From the NCBI GenBank assembly GCA_020847555.1, contig JADLBT010000329.1:1-6267 (forward strand): DNA of 6,267 nt. Reading direction: 5' to 3'. The notes beneath the pieces are model-generated. The model worked only from the letters and a program-made list of their open reading frames with translations, did not search any database and was not told the DNA's origin. The position numbers were made by a program, and so were the translations under genes. Source of the DNA: Gemmataceae bacterium. GTDB taxonomy: Bacteria; Planctomycetota; Planctomycetia; Gemmatales; Gemmataceae. Positions 1 to 5,932 of the stretch are shown piece after piece. Within the stretch, counting starts at the first letter, position 1. The number at the start of each line of letters is the position of its first letter.

Positions 1-997
1 CCTCCTGGAGCGCGTCGAGCAGGGCGTTGCGCTTGGCCCGATAGACGTCGCACAGGGCGGCGACGTGGCGGTCGTATGCGCCGGTGGCGAGCAGCCGGTC
101 GAGCAGGTGCTGAGTGAGGTTGTTCGACCCGAAGTCGTGGTTGCCCTTGAGGCGCAGCAGCGGCGCCAGCAGGTCGCGCGGCAGGAACCCATAGCCGGTC
201 TTCAGCCCTGGCGCGCACGGCTTGGAGAACGTCATCGCCAGGATGACGTGGGCGTTGTCCTCGTCGAAGCTCTTGATGGTCGGCAGATCGACGCCATCGT
301 AGCGCAGCTCCCGGTAGGCAGCATCCTCGAGGATGAAGAGGCGGTGCTTGCGGCTGTACCGGCGGGCGAGTTCGACCAGATGCTGGCGGCGCGGCAGCGA
401 CAGCGTCCGCCCGCTGGGGTTCTGGAAGTAGTCGCAGACGTAGATCATCCGCAATCGATCAATCTCGCCGGTCCGGTCCAGCCGGGCGAGCAGTTCCTCC
501 AGCGCGTCCGTGTCCATGCCGTGTTCGTCCATCGGCACGGCGAGGGTGCGGGCGCCGAGGCTGTTCAGCGTCCCCTGGTAGACGAAGTAGGACGGAGCCT
601 CGGTGATCACCAGGTCGCCGGGGTCGAGGAGCAGCTCGCCGAGCAGGTACAGCAGCTGCTGCGACCCGGTGGTGATGACGAGATCGTCCGCGGTCAGGGA
701 CACGTCCGCCGCCGTGACGTCGTCGAGGGCGACGGTGCGGGCGAGGAGTTTCTCGCGCAGGGGGCCGTACCCCTGGGTGGTGCCGTACTGGAGGGCAGCG
801 CGGGCAGCCGCCGGGCAGCCGAGGATGTCGTCGAGCGCGGTCCGGACCTCGTCGGCCGGGAGTGATTCGTAATCGACCAGACCGGCAGTGAGGCTGATCA
901 AACCCGGGTTCTCGACCGCCTGCTGCATGAAGTAACTGATCGGCTGGTCCACGGTCTGGTGCGAGCGGGCGGAAAGGTGAGCCGGTGCGCGGTTCAT
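1..997 (-). CDS. PLP-dependent aminotransferase, MocR/2-aminoadipate aminotransferase type (C-terminus cut by window edge)
   Basis: Fold-type I PLP enzyme that transfers amino groups between an amino acid and a 2-oxo acid in the cytoplasm; the substrate cannot be read from the sequence. The visible 332 residues contain the aminotransferase landmarks in order: YGTTQGYGPLRE (71-82), the phosphate-binding TTGSQQ (109-114), NPSG with the cofactor-contacting Asn193, EDAAY with Asp225 for the pyridine nitrogen, and TFSKPCAPGLKTGYG with Lys259 as the Schiff-base lysine. The C-terminal domain, with the usual substrate-carboxylate arginine, lies beyond the left edge. There is no winged-helix GntR domain in front, so this is a stand-alone enzyme rather than a MocR regulator. 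The start is the ATG at 997; the frame stays open upstream to about 1112 and there is no clear Shine-Dalgarno, so the start is less certain than the family. It is divergent from the next gene, with 201 bp between. Confidence 0.9.
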   Translation of the reverse strand, partial: MNRAPAHLSARSHQTVDQPISYFMQQAVENPGLISLTAGLVDYESLPADEVRTALDDILGCPAAARAALQYGTTQGYGPLREKLLARTVALDDVTAADVSLTADDLVITTGSQQLLYLLGELLLDPGDLVITEAPSYFVYQGTLNSLGARTLAVPMDEHGMDTDALEELLARLDRTGEIDRLRMIYVCDYFQNPSGRTLSLPRRQHLVELARRYSRKHRLFILEDAAYRELRYDGVDLPTIKSFDEDNAHVILAMTFSKPCAPGLKTGYGFLPRDLLAPLLRLKGNHDFGSNNLTQHLLDRLLATGAYDRHVAALCDVYRAKRNALLDALQE

Positions 998-1198
998 GGT
1001 GATCTCTGGGTGAGACGGAAGGAGCTGGGTCTCGGTGACAGCGTAGCCGGACACCCGGGGACCGACAAGGAACGGCCGCACGTAATCTCGGTGGCGGCGC
1101 GTGGCGTGCTCGGTTATTCTGGCGGGGGCGGCCACGACTGCATTAGAGCACGGGGAGGAGCCGCTGAGTCCGGCGGCCGGGAATGCGGGTGGAGCAAC

Positions 1199-1936
1199 AT
1201 GAACGACTGGCAGCGTGGGGATCCGATGCACGAGGCCCAGTACGGCGACCTGCGCCCGCAGGTCAATCCGCGCGCGGCCGTCACCCTCGCGGACCTGCCG
1301 CACGACCGGCCCGCCCTCCGCGCGATCCTGCTCGACCGCTTCCTCCAGCTGCGCCGGCCGATCGCGAACGCCAGTGCCGGGGGCGGGTTGGCGATGCGCC
1401 TGCACGACGCGGGCTCCTTTTTCTATCTCGTCGAGGCGCTGCAGCGGCTCGGCTGCCCCGAACTGGAAGACACCCTGTGCGTGCTGCTCGACGAGTTCAC
1501 CCAGCTCGACACGCACGCCTACGACGAGCTGTACCTGTGGAGCATCGTCCAGCTGAGCCGGACCGGCGCGCAGCACGCGCAGACCTACTGGCCGCTGGTG
1601 CTGGCGCTCGACCTGCAACACCGCGCGGCGCCGTGGCAGCGCCCGGCCGGCGTTCACCCGGTCGAGCAGCCGTACCGGCTCACCGAACTGCTGTTCTACT
1701 ACTACGCCATCTACACCCTGCGGAAGCCGTCCACCGCCGACTACGTGGACTCGCGGCAGCGCACCTGGATACCGGCTCCGTCGCTGTGGGAGCAGCTGGA
1801 GCCGCTGACCCCGACGTTGCGCGAGGACCAGCTGCGGCTCGCGCGCGAGGCCCTGCGCGATCTGAAACGGGCCGAGCGGGGACGGGCCGTCTTCGGGGAC
1901 GCGGCCGGATTGCTGGCCCGGTGGTCCGGCCGGTAG
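1199..1936 (+). CDS. Hypothetical protein, 245 aa, family not recognised
   Basis: I do not recognise this protein and assign no function. The frame has coherent protein-like composition: aromatic-rich helical stretches such as SFFYLVEALQRLG (73-85) and LTELLFYYYAIYTLRK (161-176), a Trp/Pro patch WIPAPSLWEQLEPLTPTL (190-207), and a charged helical C-terminus with repeated Arg/Leu/Ala/Glu (208-230). No signal peptide, transmembrane segment of convincing length or metal-binding cluster is visible, so it is probably a soluble, mostly alpha-helical cytoplasmic protein. Two starts are possible. ATG 1199 has GGTGGAG a few bases upstream. ATG 1226 (residue 10) has GGGG upstream. I chose the longer. 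The frame is open further upstream to 959, but that extension overlaps the start of the divergent gene and has low-complexity composition, so it is unlikely to be coding. It ends with TAG, 115 bp before the phosphofructokinase gene. Confidence 0.7.
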   Translation: MNDWQRGDPMHEAQYGDLRPQVNPRAAVTLADLPHDRPALRAILLDRFLQLRRPIANASAGGGLAMRLHDAGSFFYLVEALQRLGCPELEDTLCVLLDEFTQLDTHAYDELYLWSIVQLSRTGAQHAQTYWPLVLALDLQHRAAPWQRPAGVHPVEQPYRLTELLFYYYAIYTLRKPSTADYVDSRQRTWIPAPSLWEQLEPLTPTLREDQLRLAREALRDLKRAERGRAVFGDAAGLLARWSGR

Positions 1937-1998
1937 GCGCGGCTGGCCGCCGAAACGTCATACCCGCGCGGTCGCGGAACTGGGAGAACCGAGTAGAT

Positions 1999-2016
1999 CG
2001 CCCGCCGGCGCGGGCG
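1999..2016. repeat. Short GC-rich inverted repeat upstream of the phosphofructokinase gene
   Basis: CGCCCGC (1999-2005) and GCGGGCG (2010-2016) are perfect complements around a 4-base CGGC loop, in the 115-bp gap between the hypothetical gene and the phosphofructokinase gene. It could be the stem of a terminator for the upstream gene, but no T-tract follows. In DNA this GC-rich a 7-bp arm is only weak evidence. Confidence 0.3.
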
Positions 2017-2051
2017 GGACGGCAAGCAACGGGTCGGCGGAGGGGAGAGTC

Positions 2052-3206
2052 ATGGGCGCGGTAGCCGGGGCGCGGTGCATCGGGATCCTGACGAGCGGCG
2101 GCGATTGTCCGGGCCTGAACGCGGCCATTCGCGGCGTCGCCAAGCCGGCGCTGAGCGACTTTCACATCGAGGTGATCGGCATCGAGAAGGGGTTCCGCGG
2201 CCTGGTCGAGAACCACTCGCGCGTCCTTCACCCGCACGACGTTTCCGGCATCCTGTCGCTGGGCGGGACGATCCTCGGGACCAGCCGGGAGAAGCCGTAC
2301 AAGATGCCGCTGCCCAACGGCCAGACGATCGACCTGACGTCCCGGGCCATCGAGACGTACAACCGCCTCGGACTCGACTGCCTGGTCTGCCTGGGCGGGA
2401 ACGGCACGCACAAGGTCGCGTACAGCCTGATGCAGCAGGGCATGAACGTCATCGGCCTGCCCAAGACGATCGACAACGATCTCGCCGGGACCGACATCGC
2501 TTTCGGGTACGACTCGGCCGTCAACACCGCAGCGCAGGCAATCGACCGGCTGTACTCGACGGCCGAGGCGCACCTGCGTGTCATGGTGATCGAGCTGATG
2601 GGCCACAAGGCCGGCTGGCTGACGCTGGCGGCGGGCCTCGCGGGCGGGGCCGACATCATCCTGATCCCGGAGATCCCCTACGATCTCGACAGCATCTGCC
2701 AGCACCTGACGGAGCGGCGCCGGCGCGGCAAGTGGTTCAGCATCGTCGCCGTCGCCGAGGGGGCGCGCCCGCGTCAGACGGCCGTCCCGGAGGGGGCGGC
2801 GGTCGCCGTCGAGAAGGCCGGCAAGAAGAAACACAAGAAGGCGAAGGGGGACCGGAAGGATGGCGACGGGGCGGCCGCGTTCGACGCTCTCGGGGACGGG
2901 CGGGCGAGTTCGGCGGCCGCCAAGGCGATCAGCAAGCGGCTGGGGATGGAGACGCGCGTGACGGTGCTGGGTCACCTGCAGCGCGGCGGGGTGCCGACGC
3001 CGTTCGACCGCATCCTGGCGACGCGCTTCGGAACCCACGCGGCCGAAATGCTGGCCCGCGGGGAGTACAACTGCATGGTGGCGCTAAAAGGCGCGGACGT
3101 GACCGCGGTGCCGCTGGCGGAGGTCGCGGGGAAAACCAGGCTGGTCCCGCCGGATCACCCGCTGATCCGGACGGCGCGGCGCGTCGGCACGAATTTCGGG
3201 GACTGA
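2052..3206 (+). CDS. pfkA: 6-phosphofructokinase, mixed-substrate (ATP/PPi, group III-like) type
   Basis: Cytoplasmic glycolytic enzyme that phosphorylates fructose 6-phosphate to fructose 1,6-bisphosphate. The 384 residues carry the family's core: LTSGGDCPGLNA (13-24), GGNGT (115-119), the catalytic PKTIDND (137-143), MGHKAGW (183-189), IPEIPYD (205-211), EGA (236-238), ETR (300-302) and GHLQRGG (307-313), which binds the sugar phosphate. In E. coli numbering the donor-deciding positions are Gly104 (ATP-like) and Lys124 (PPi-like). That combination occurs in the mixed-substrate clade, so ATP versus pyrophosphate cannot be settled here. Two oddities: the usual metal-site Asp103 is Asn (residue 117), and a basic low-complexity insert occupies about residues 251-290 (GKKKHKKAKG at 257-266). 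The ATG at 2052 is supported by a strong Shine-Dalgarno, GGAGGGGAGAG at 2039-2049. The gene runs convergently into the sulfatase gene. Confidence 0.93.
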   Translation: MGAVAGARCIGILTSGGDCPGLNAAIRGVAKPALSDFHIEVIGIEKGFRGLVENHSRVLHPHDVSGILSLGGTILGTSREKPYKMPLPNGQTIDLTSRAIETYNRLGLDCLVCLGGNGTHKVAYSLMQQGMNVIGLPKTIDNDLAGTDIAFGYDSAVNTAAQAIDRLYSTAEAHLRVMVIELMGHKAGWLTLAAGLAGGADIILIPEIPYDLDSICQHLTERRRRGKWFSIVAVAEGARPRQTAVPEGAAVAVEKAGKKKHKKAKGDRKDGDGAAAFDALGDGRASSAAAKAISKRLGMETRVTVLGHLQRGGVPTPFDRILATRFGTHAAEMLARGEYNCMVALKGADVTAVPLAEVAGKTRLVPPDHPLIRTARRVGTNFGD

Positions 3207-3246
3207 CCGCAAGGCCCACGGGTCGCAACGCTGCAACGCGCTCGCA

Positions 3247-3305
3247 CCAGCCCGGAGCGCCAGCGCCGGGCGCGACAGGCGCCCGGCGCTGGCGCTCCGG
3301 GCTGG
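3247..3305. repeat. Perfect 27-bp inverted repeat between convergent genes (REP-like palindrome or bidirectional terminator)
   Basis: Positions 3247-3273 are the exact reverse complement of 3279-3305, leaving the 5-base loop GACAG at 3274-3278. The element sits 40 bp after the phosphofructokinase stop and 32 bp beyond the sulfatase stop, between two converging genes, so both transcripts would form the same very stable hairpin. Neither side is followed by a T-tract, so it is not a textbook intrinsic terminator. Each arm is also internally quasi-palindromic (CCCGG-A-GCGC-CA-GCGC-CGGG), which resembles repetitive extragenic palindromes. The inverted repeat is seen directly; its role in ending transcription or protecting 3' ends is inferred. 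Confidence 0.85.
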
Positions 3306-3337
3306 CGGTGAATCACGACGCCAGGCGCGGCAGGAAC

Positions 3338-4699
3338 TCACGCGCCCTTCTTTTTGCCCTTCTTCTTCCCTCCGCCCCACAGCGGCGGCACCATCCCGCT
3401 GTTCCAGCGGTCCCAGGCGGCGCGCAGTTCGCGGACCACCTCCGGGCGCTGGGCGGCCAGATCCTTCGCCTCGCCGATGTCGTCCTTCAGGTTGTACAGC
3501 TTGACGCCGGTGCTGTCGTACTGGACCAGCTTCCAGTCCCCCTTGCGGGCGGCGAACTGGTTGCCGAAGCGCCAGAACAGCGCCTCGTGCGGCGCCCCCT
3601 TCGCCTTGCCGTCGAGGTGCGGCAGCAGGTTGACGCCGTCCAGCTGCCATGCGGCCGGCGCCTGCTTGCCGGCCGCGGCGAGGGCCGTCGGGTGGATGTC
3701 CAGGCTGATGATCGGATCGTCGAATGTCTTGCCGGCCGGCAGTCGGCCCTTCCACTGCATGAGGAACGGCACGCGCACCCCGCCCTCCAGAAGCTGGCGC
3801 TTCGACCCGCGCAGCGGCCCGTTGCGCGCCCCGTTGATCGTTGTGCCGACCATCGTCGGCCCGCCGTTGTCGCTCAGGAAGAAGATGAGGGTGTCCTCCT
3901 CGATCCCCTTCTCACGCAGCTTCGCGAGCACCTTGCCGATCGCGTCGTCCATCGCCGACAGCATCGCGTCGTAGGTCTGGCGCTTCTTGTCGTCGATTTT
4001 CGGGAAGCGGTCGAGGTACTTCGCGGGCGCGTGCATCGGCGTGTGGACGGCGTTGAACGCGAGGTACAGGAAGAACGGCTCCTTCGCGTGACGGTCGATG
4101 AACGAAACCGCCTCGCGCGCAATGGCGTCGGTGAGGTACTCCTTCTCCTCCGCCGGGGCCTTGCCGCGCAGGATCGTCTTCGCGTTTTCGACGAAGTAGG
4201 AGTGGGCGCCGCCCAGGAAGCCGAAGAACTCCTGGAAGCCGCGCTCGAGCGGGTGCATCTTCGGGCCGGCGCCGAGGTGCCACTTGCCGACCAGCCCGGT
4301 GACGTACCCCAGGTCGCGGAGCCGGTTCGCGAGGGTCGTTTCCGACGTCGGCAGACCCTGGCCCCCCTTGGCGCCGGGGTTGAACTCGTGGCCGAACCGG
4401 GTCTGGTAGCGGCCGGTCAGCAGGCCGGCGCGTGTCGGGCTGCAGTACGGGCCGGAGACGTACCCGCTGGTGAACCGGACGCCGTTCTTGGCGAGGGAGT
4501 CGATGTGCGGGGTCGGGATGTCCTTGCACCCGTGGCAGCCGATGTCCGCGTAGCCCATGTCGTCGGCGAGGATGATGAGGATGTTGGGCCGCTTCGCCCT
4601 GGCCCCGGCCGCCGCCTCCGCCGGGCCGGCGGCCGGCAGGGCGAGGGCGGCGAGGGCGGCGAGGGCGGCCGCCTTCCAGTCGAGTCGGGATCGCAGCAC
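3338..4699 (-). CDS. Secreted type I sulfatase (formylglycine-dependent arylsulfatase family)
   Basis: Hydrolyses sulfate esters, probably on sulfated polysaccharides or other organosulfates, outside the cytoplasm. Residues 1-31 form a signal peptide with an Ala/Leu core and a likely cleavage site near AEA-A. The mature part opens with RPNILIILADDMG, where Asp46-Asp47 bind calcium. CSPTR (86-90) is the C-x-P-x-R signature in which Cys86 is converted to formylglycine. Further active-site motifs are GKWHLG (Lys139, His141), the histidines in AVHTPMH (219, 223), SDNGG (Asp277-Asn278) and Lys300 in GSKRQLLEGG. The family body is complete at 453 aa and ends in a lysine-rich tail, GKKKGKKKGA. The start is the GTG at 4699: GGAGG lies 8 bases upstream in ideal position and no better ATG exists. 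That Shine-Dalgarno is inside one arm of an inverted repeat. Maturation needs a formylglycine-generating enzyme encoded elsewhere. The exact substrate cannot be assigned. Confidence 0.95.
   Translation of the reverse strand: MLRSRLDWKAAALAALAALALPAAGPAEAAAGARAKRPNILIILADDMGYADIGCHGCKDIPTPHIDSLAKNGVRFTSGYVSGPYCSPTRAGLLTGRYQTRFGHEFNPGAKGGQGLPTSETTLANRLRDLGYVTGLVGKWHLGAGPKMHPLERGFQEFFGFLGGAHSYFVENAKTILRGKAPAEEKEYLTDAIAREAVSFIDRHAKEPFFLYLAFNAVHTPMHAPAKYLDRFPKIDDKKRQTYDAMLSAMDDAIGKVLAKLREKGIEEDTLIFFLSDNGGPTMVGTTINGARNGPLRGSKRQLLEGGVRVPFLMQWKGRLPAGKTFDDPIISLDIHPTALAAAGKQAPAAWQLDGVNLLPHLDGKAKGAPHEALFWRFGNQFAARKGDWKLVQYDSTGVKLYNLKDDIGEAKDLAAQRPEVVRELRAAWDRWNSGMVPPLWGGGKKKGKKKGA
4641..4667. repeat. 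Three tandem 9-bp repeats inside the sulfatase signal peptide
   Basis: The unit GCGAGGGCG occurs three times in a row without mismatch on the plus strand. On the coding (minus) strand it encodes the repeated Ala-Leu-Ala pattern of the signal-peptide hydrophobic core, roughly residues 11-19. The unit is a multiple of three, so copy-number change would lengthen or shorten the core without breaking the frame. Confidence 0.85.
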
Positions 4700-4702
4700 G
4701 GT

Positions 4703-4748
4703 GGTTTCCTCCGCAGAGGTGTTTCGGAACGCTCCTGCGGAGGAAACC
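4703..4748 (-). promoter_or_regulatory. Perfect 14-bp inverted repeat covering the sulfatase Shine-Dalgarno
   Basis: GGTTTCCTCCGCAG (4703-4716) and CTGCGGAGGAAACC (4735-4748) are exact reverse complements separated by 18 bases. Read on the minus strand as sulfatase leader RNA, the first arm pairs with the second, which contains the GGAGG ribosome-binding site and ends three bases before the GTG start. A transcript starting upstream of 4748 would therefore fold into a hairpin that hides the ribosome-binding site. Alternatively the DNA palindrome is an operator for a dimeric repressor. The repeat and its overlap with the Shine-Dalgarno are seen directly; the regulatory role is inferred. Confidence 0.6.
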
Positions 4749-4874
4749 TATCCGGCGAGCCAGCCCGGGGCCAGAGAGGAGGCGCTGCCGAACTCTCGCC
4801 GGGGTCAAGGAATAAAGCCCGGGCCGGCGCACCGCGCAGCCCCGAACCGGCCTTCCCCCGGCGCTTCTGGCATA

Positions 4875-4891
4875 AGCGGCGCTGCGCCGCT
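4875..4891. repeat. Short inverted repeat in the divergent gap upstream of the thioredoxin-like gene
   Basis: AGCGGCG (4875-4881) and CGCCGCT (4885-4891) are perfect complements around a 3-base loop, 55 bp before the start of the thioredoxin-like gene. It may be a leader hairpin or operator half-sites. In GC-rich DNA the arm length alone is not strong evidence. Confidence 0.3.
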
Positions 4892-4946
4892 ACCATCTAC
4901 TGAGGAGAAACAGAGGATCGCCGCCCGGTCGTTTCAGGAGAGAAGT

Positions 4947-5558
4947 ATGCAAGCTGCTTACCGAGGTGCCGCCCTGGGCGTGGTCGGTCTGCTGCTCCTG
5001 CCGCTCGCACAGGGGACCGGCCGGACGCAGGAGAAAACCGCCGGCGCCGTCGAACTGAAGGTCGTCAGGTACGACGGGCTCGCCGACGAGATCAGCAGGC
5101 ACCGCGGCAAGGTGGTCGTCGTCGATTTCTGGGCCGATTACTGAACGCCGTGCAAACAGGCATTCCCGCATCTGGTCGAGATGCGCCGCAAGTACGCGAA
5201 GGACGGCCTCGTCACCATCTCCGTCAGCGTCGATCCGGTGACGGACGACGACGGCAAGGTGGACGGCGCGAAGGTCAAGGAAGTCCTGGCGTTCCTCCAG
5301 AAGGAGGAGGCGGCGTTCCCCAACCTCCTGCTGAACGAGTCGCAGGAGTTCTGGGAACGCAAGATCCACCTCAAGGAGGAGGGTGTCCCGACGGTGTTCG
5401 TGTTCGACCGTCAGGGCAAGTGGGCGCAGTTCAAGCCGGGCAACGGCACGCTCGTCAAGGACGAGGGCAAGAACCCGCACCCGACCCGCCTGGGCAAGCA
5501 TTATTACCGCTACACCACGGTCGAGGCTCTGGTGCAAAAACTCCTGAAGGAGAAGTAA
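4947..5558 (+). CDS. Putative selenoprotein: exported thioredoxin/TlpA-like protein with U-x-x-C active site (in-frame TGA read as selenocysteine)
   Basis: Predicted thiol-disulfide or selenol-disulfide oxidoreductase of the thioredoxin fold, probably acting outside the cytoplasm. The start is the ATG at 4947 with AGGAGAG at 4936-4942. Residues 1-23 look like a signal peptide (hydrophobic GVVGLLLLPLAQG). The beta strand VVVVDFWADY (56-65) leads into the active site, where codon 66 is TGA (5142-5144), followed by Thr-Pro-Cys69-Lys. Thioredoxin-like proteins have Cys at codon 66 (F-W-A-x-W-C-x-P-C-K). The frame then continues with family-typical sequence, QAFPHLVEMRRKYAKDGL, a second strand VTISVSVD and the cis-proline motif EEGVPTVFVFD (Pro148), to the TAA at 5558. 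That gives 203 residues with Sec66 and resolving Cys69. There is no frameshift and codon bias is the same on both sides. Conventional calling would give a 65-aa stub plus a fragment starting at the internal ATG 5181. The alternative is a Cys-to-stop mutation. It is followed after 38 bp by the thiamine-binding gene. Confidence 0.8.
5167..5185 (+). promoter_or_regulatory. Candidate bacterial SECIS hairpin downstream of the in-frame TGA
   Basis: CGCATCT (5167-5173) pairs perfectly with AGATGCG (5179-5185) around the loop GGTCG (5174-5178). The loop begins 29 nt after the TGA. Bacterial SECIS elements lie inside the coding sequence just after the UGA and are bound by SelB through an apical loop with conserved G and U, as in the GGUC loop of E. 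coli fdhF. A possible lower stem joins CGTGC (5149-5153) to GTACG (5192-5196), with one G-U pair. The coding sequence here (His-Leu-Val-Glu-Met) is normal for the family, so part of the match could be chance. No folding energy was computed. Confidence 0.6.
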
Positions 5559-5596
5559 CCGGCGTTTGCGGAGCGCCCCGGCGCGGAGGGCGGAAC

Positions 5597-5932
5597 ATGG
5601 TGCTGCTCGACTTCAGTATGACCCCGCTGGGCAAGGGCGAGAGCGTCAGCCCCTACGTCGCGCGCTGCCTGGAGGTGGTGGCGGCGAGCGGACTGGCCTA
5701 CCGGCTGCATGCGATGGGCACGACCCTGGAAGGGGAGTGGGAGGCGGTGTTCGCGGTCGTCCGGCGCTGCTACGAGGCTCTCGCCGCGGACTGCGAGCGA
5801 ATCACCTGCACGATCAAGGTGGATTATCGGCGGGGGCCGGCCGGGCGGCTCGACGCGAAGGTGCAGCGCGTGCAGGGACTGGTCGGCCGGCCGCTCCAGA
5901 CCGGGGCGCGCGGCGAGGGGGGTGCCGTCTGA
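5597..5932 (+). CDS. MTH1187-family (UPF0045) thiamine-binding protein
   Basis: Small soluble ferredoxin-like-fold protein of the family whose structurally studied members bind thiamine or related pyrimidine compounds; the physiological role is not firmly established. The 111 residues show the family pattern: an N-terminal strand VLLDFSMTPLGKGESVSPYVARCLEVV with the conserved P-x-G-x-G-x-S-V segment, then SGLAYRLHAMGTTLEGEW with the conserved M-G-T-x-x-E-G-E/x-W block (40-48), and the strand ERITCTIKVDYRRG (67-80). The family is usually about 95-100 residues, so the Gly/Arg-rich end beyond about residue 92 is a loose tail. The ATG at 5597 has GGAGGG at 5585-5590. It lies 38 bp downstream of the thioredoxin-like gene, and its stop overlaps the start of the next gene by four bases, indicating co-transcription and probably translational coupling. 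Confidence 0.88.
   Translation: MVLLDFSMTPLGKGESVSPYVARCLEVVAASGLAYRLHAMGTTLEGEWEAVFAVVRRCYEALAADCERITCTIKVDYRRGPAGRLDAKVQRVQGLVGRPLQTGARGEGGAV

Noticed and set aside
65..865. A 266-codon plus-strand frame across the aminotransferase region.
   Set aside because: It is antisense to a clear aminotransferase with the Schiff-base lysine and cofactor motifs; its own product has no family features.
1105..1125. TATTCT in the divergent gap as a -10 box for the hypothetical gene.
   Set aside because: No plausible -35 partner at the right distance; a single AT-richer hexamer is not enough.
4780..4815. A minus-strand TTGACC that could be a -35 box for the sulfatase gene.
   Set aside because: No acceptable -10 hexamer lies 16-18 bases downstream, so a promoter cannot be claimed.
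4868..4884. A sigma-54-like element (CTGGCA with GG-N10-GC spacing) upstream of the thioredoxin-like gene.
   Set aside because: Only the -24 half is good; the -12 half matches just GC, which is common by chance in DNA this GC-rich, and it overlaps a small inverted repeat.
2075..4903. A very long plus-strand open frame (942 codons) running through the phosphofructokinase gene and antisense to the sulfatase.
   Set aside because: It is a GC-rich shadow frame. Its translation is dominated by Arg, Gly, Pro and Ala with no recognisable domain, while both genes it overlaps have full sets of catalytic motifs.
5142..5144. Reading the TGA as tryptophan or glycine under a variant genetic code.
   Set aside because: TGA is the natural stop of the phosphofructokinase, sulfatase and thiamine-binding genes in this window, and tryptophan is encoded by TGG throughout.
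5181..5558. A separate 125-aa gene starting at the internal ATG.
   Set aside because: It would begin inside the helix right after the active site and lack the first beta strands and active site of the thioredoxin fold, with no Shine-Dalgarno of its own. It is better explained as the part of the selenoprotein frame downstream of the TGA.
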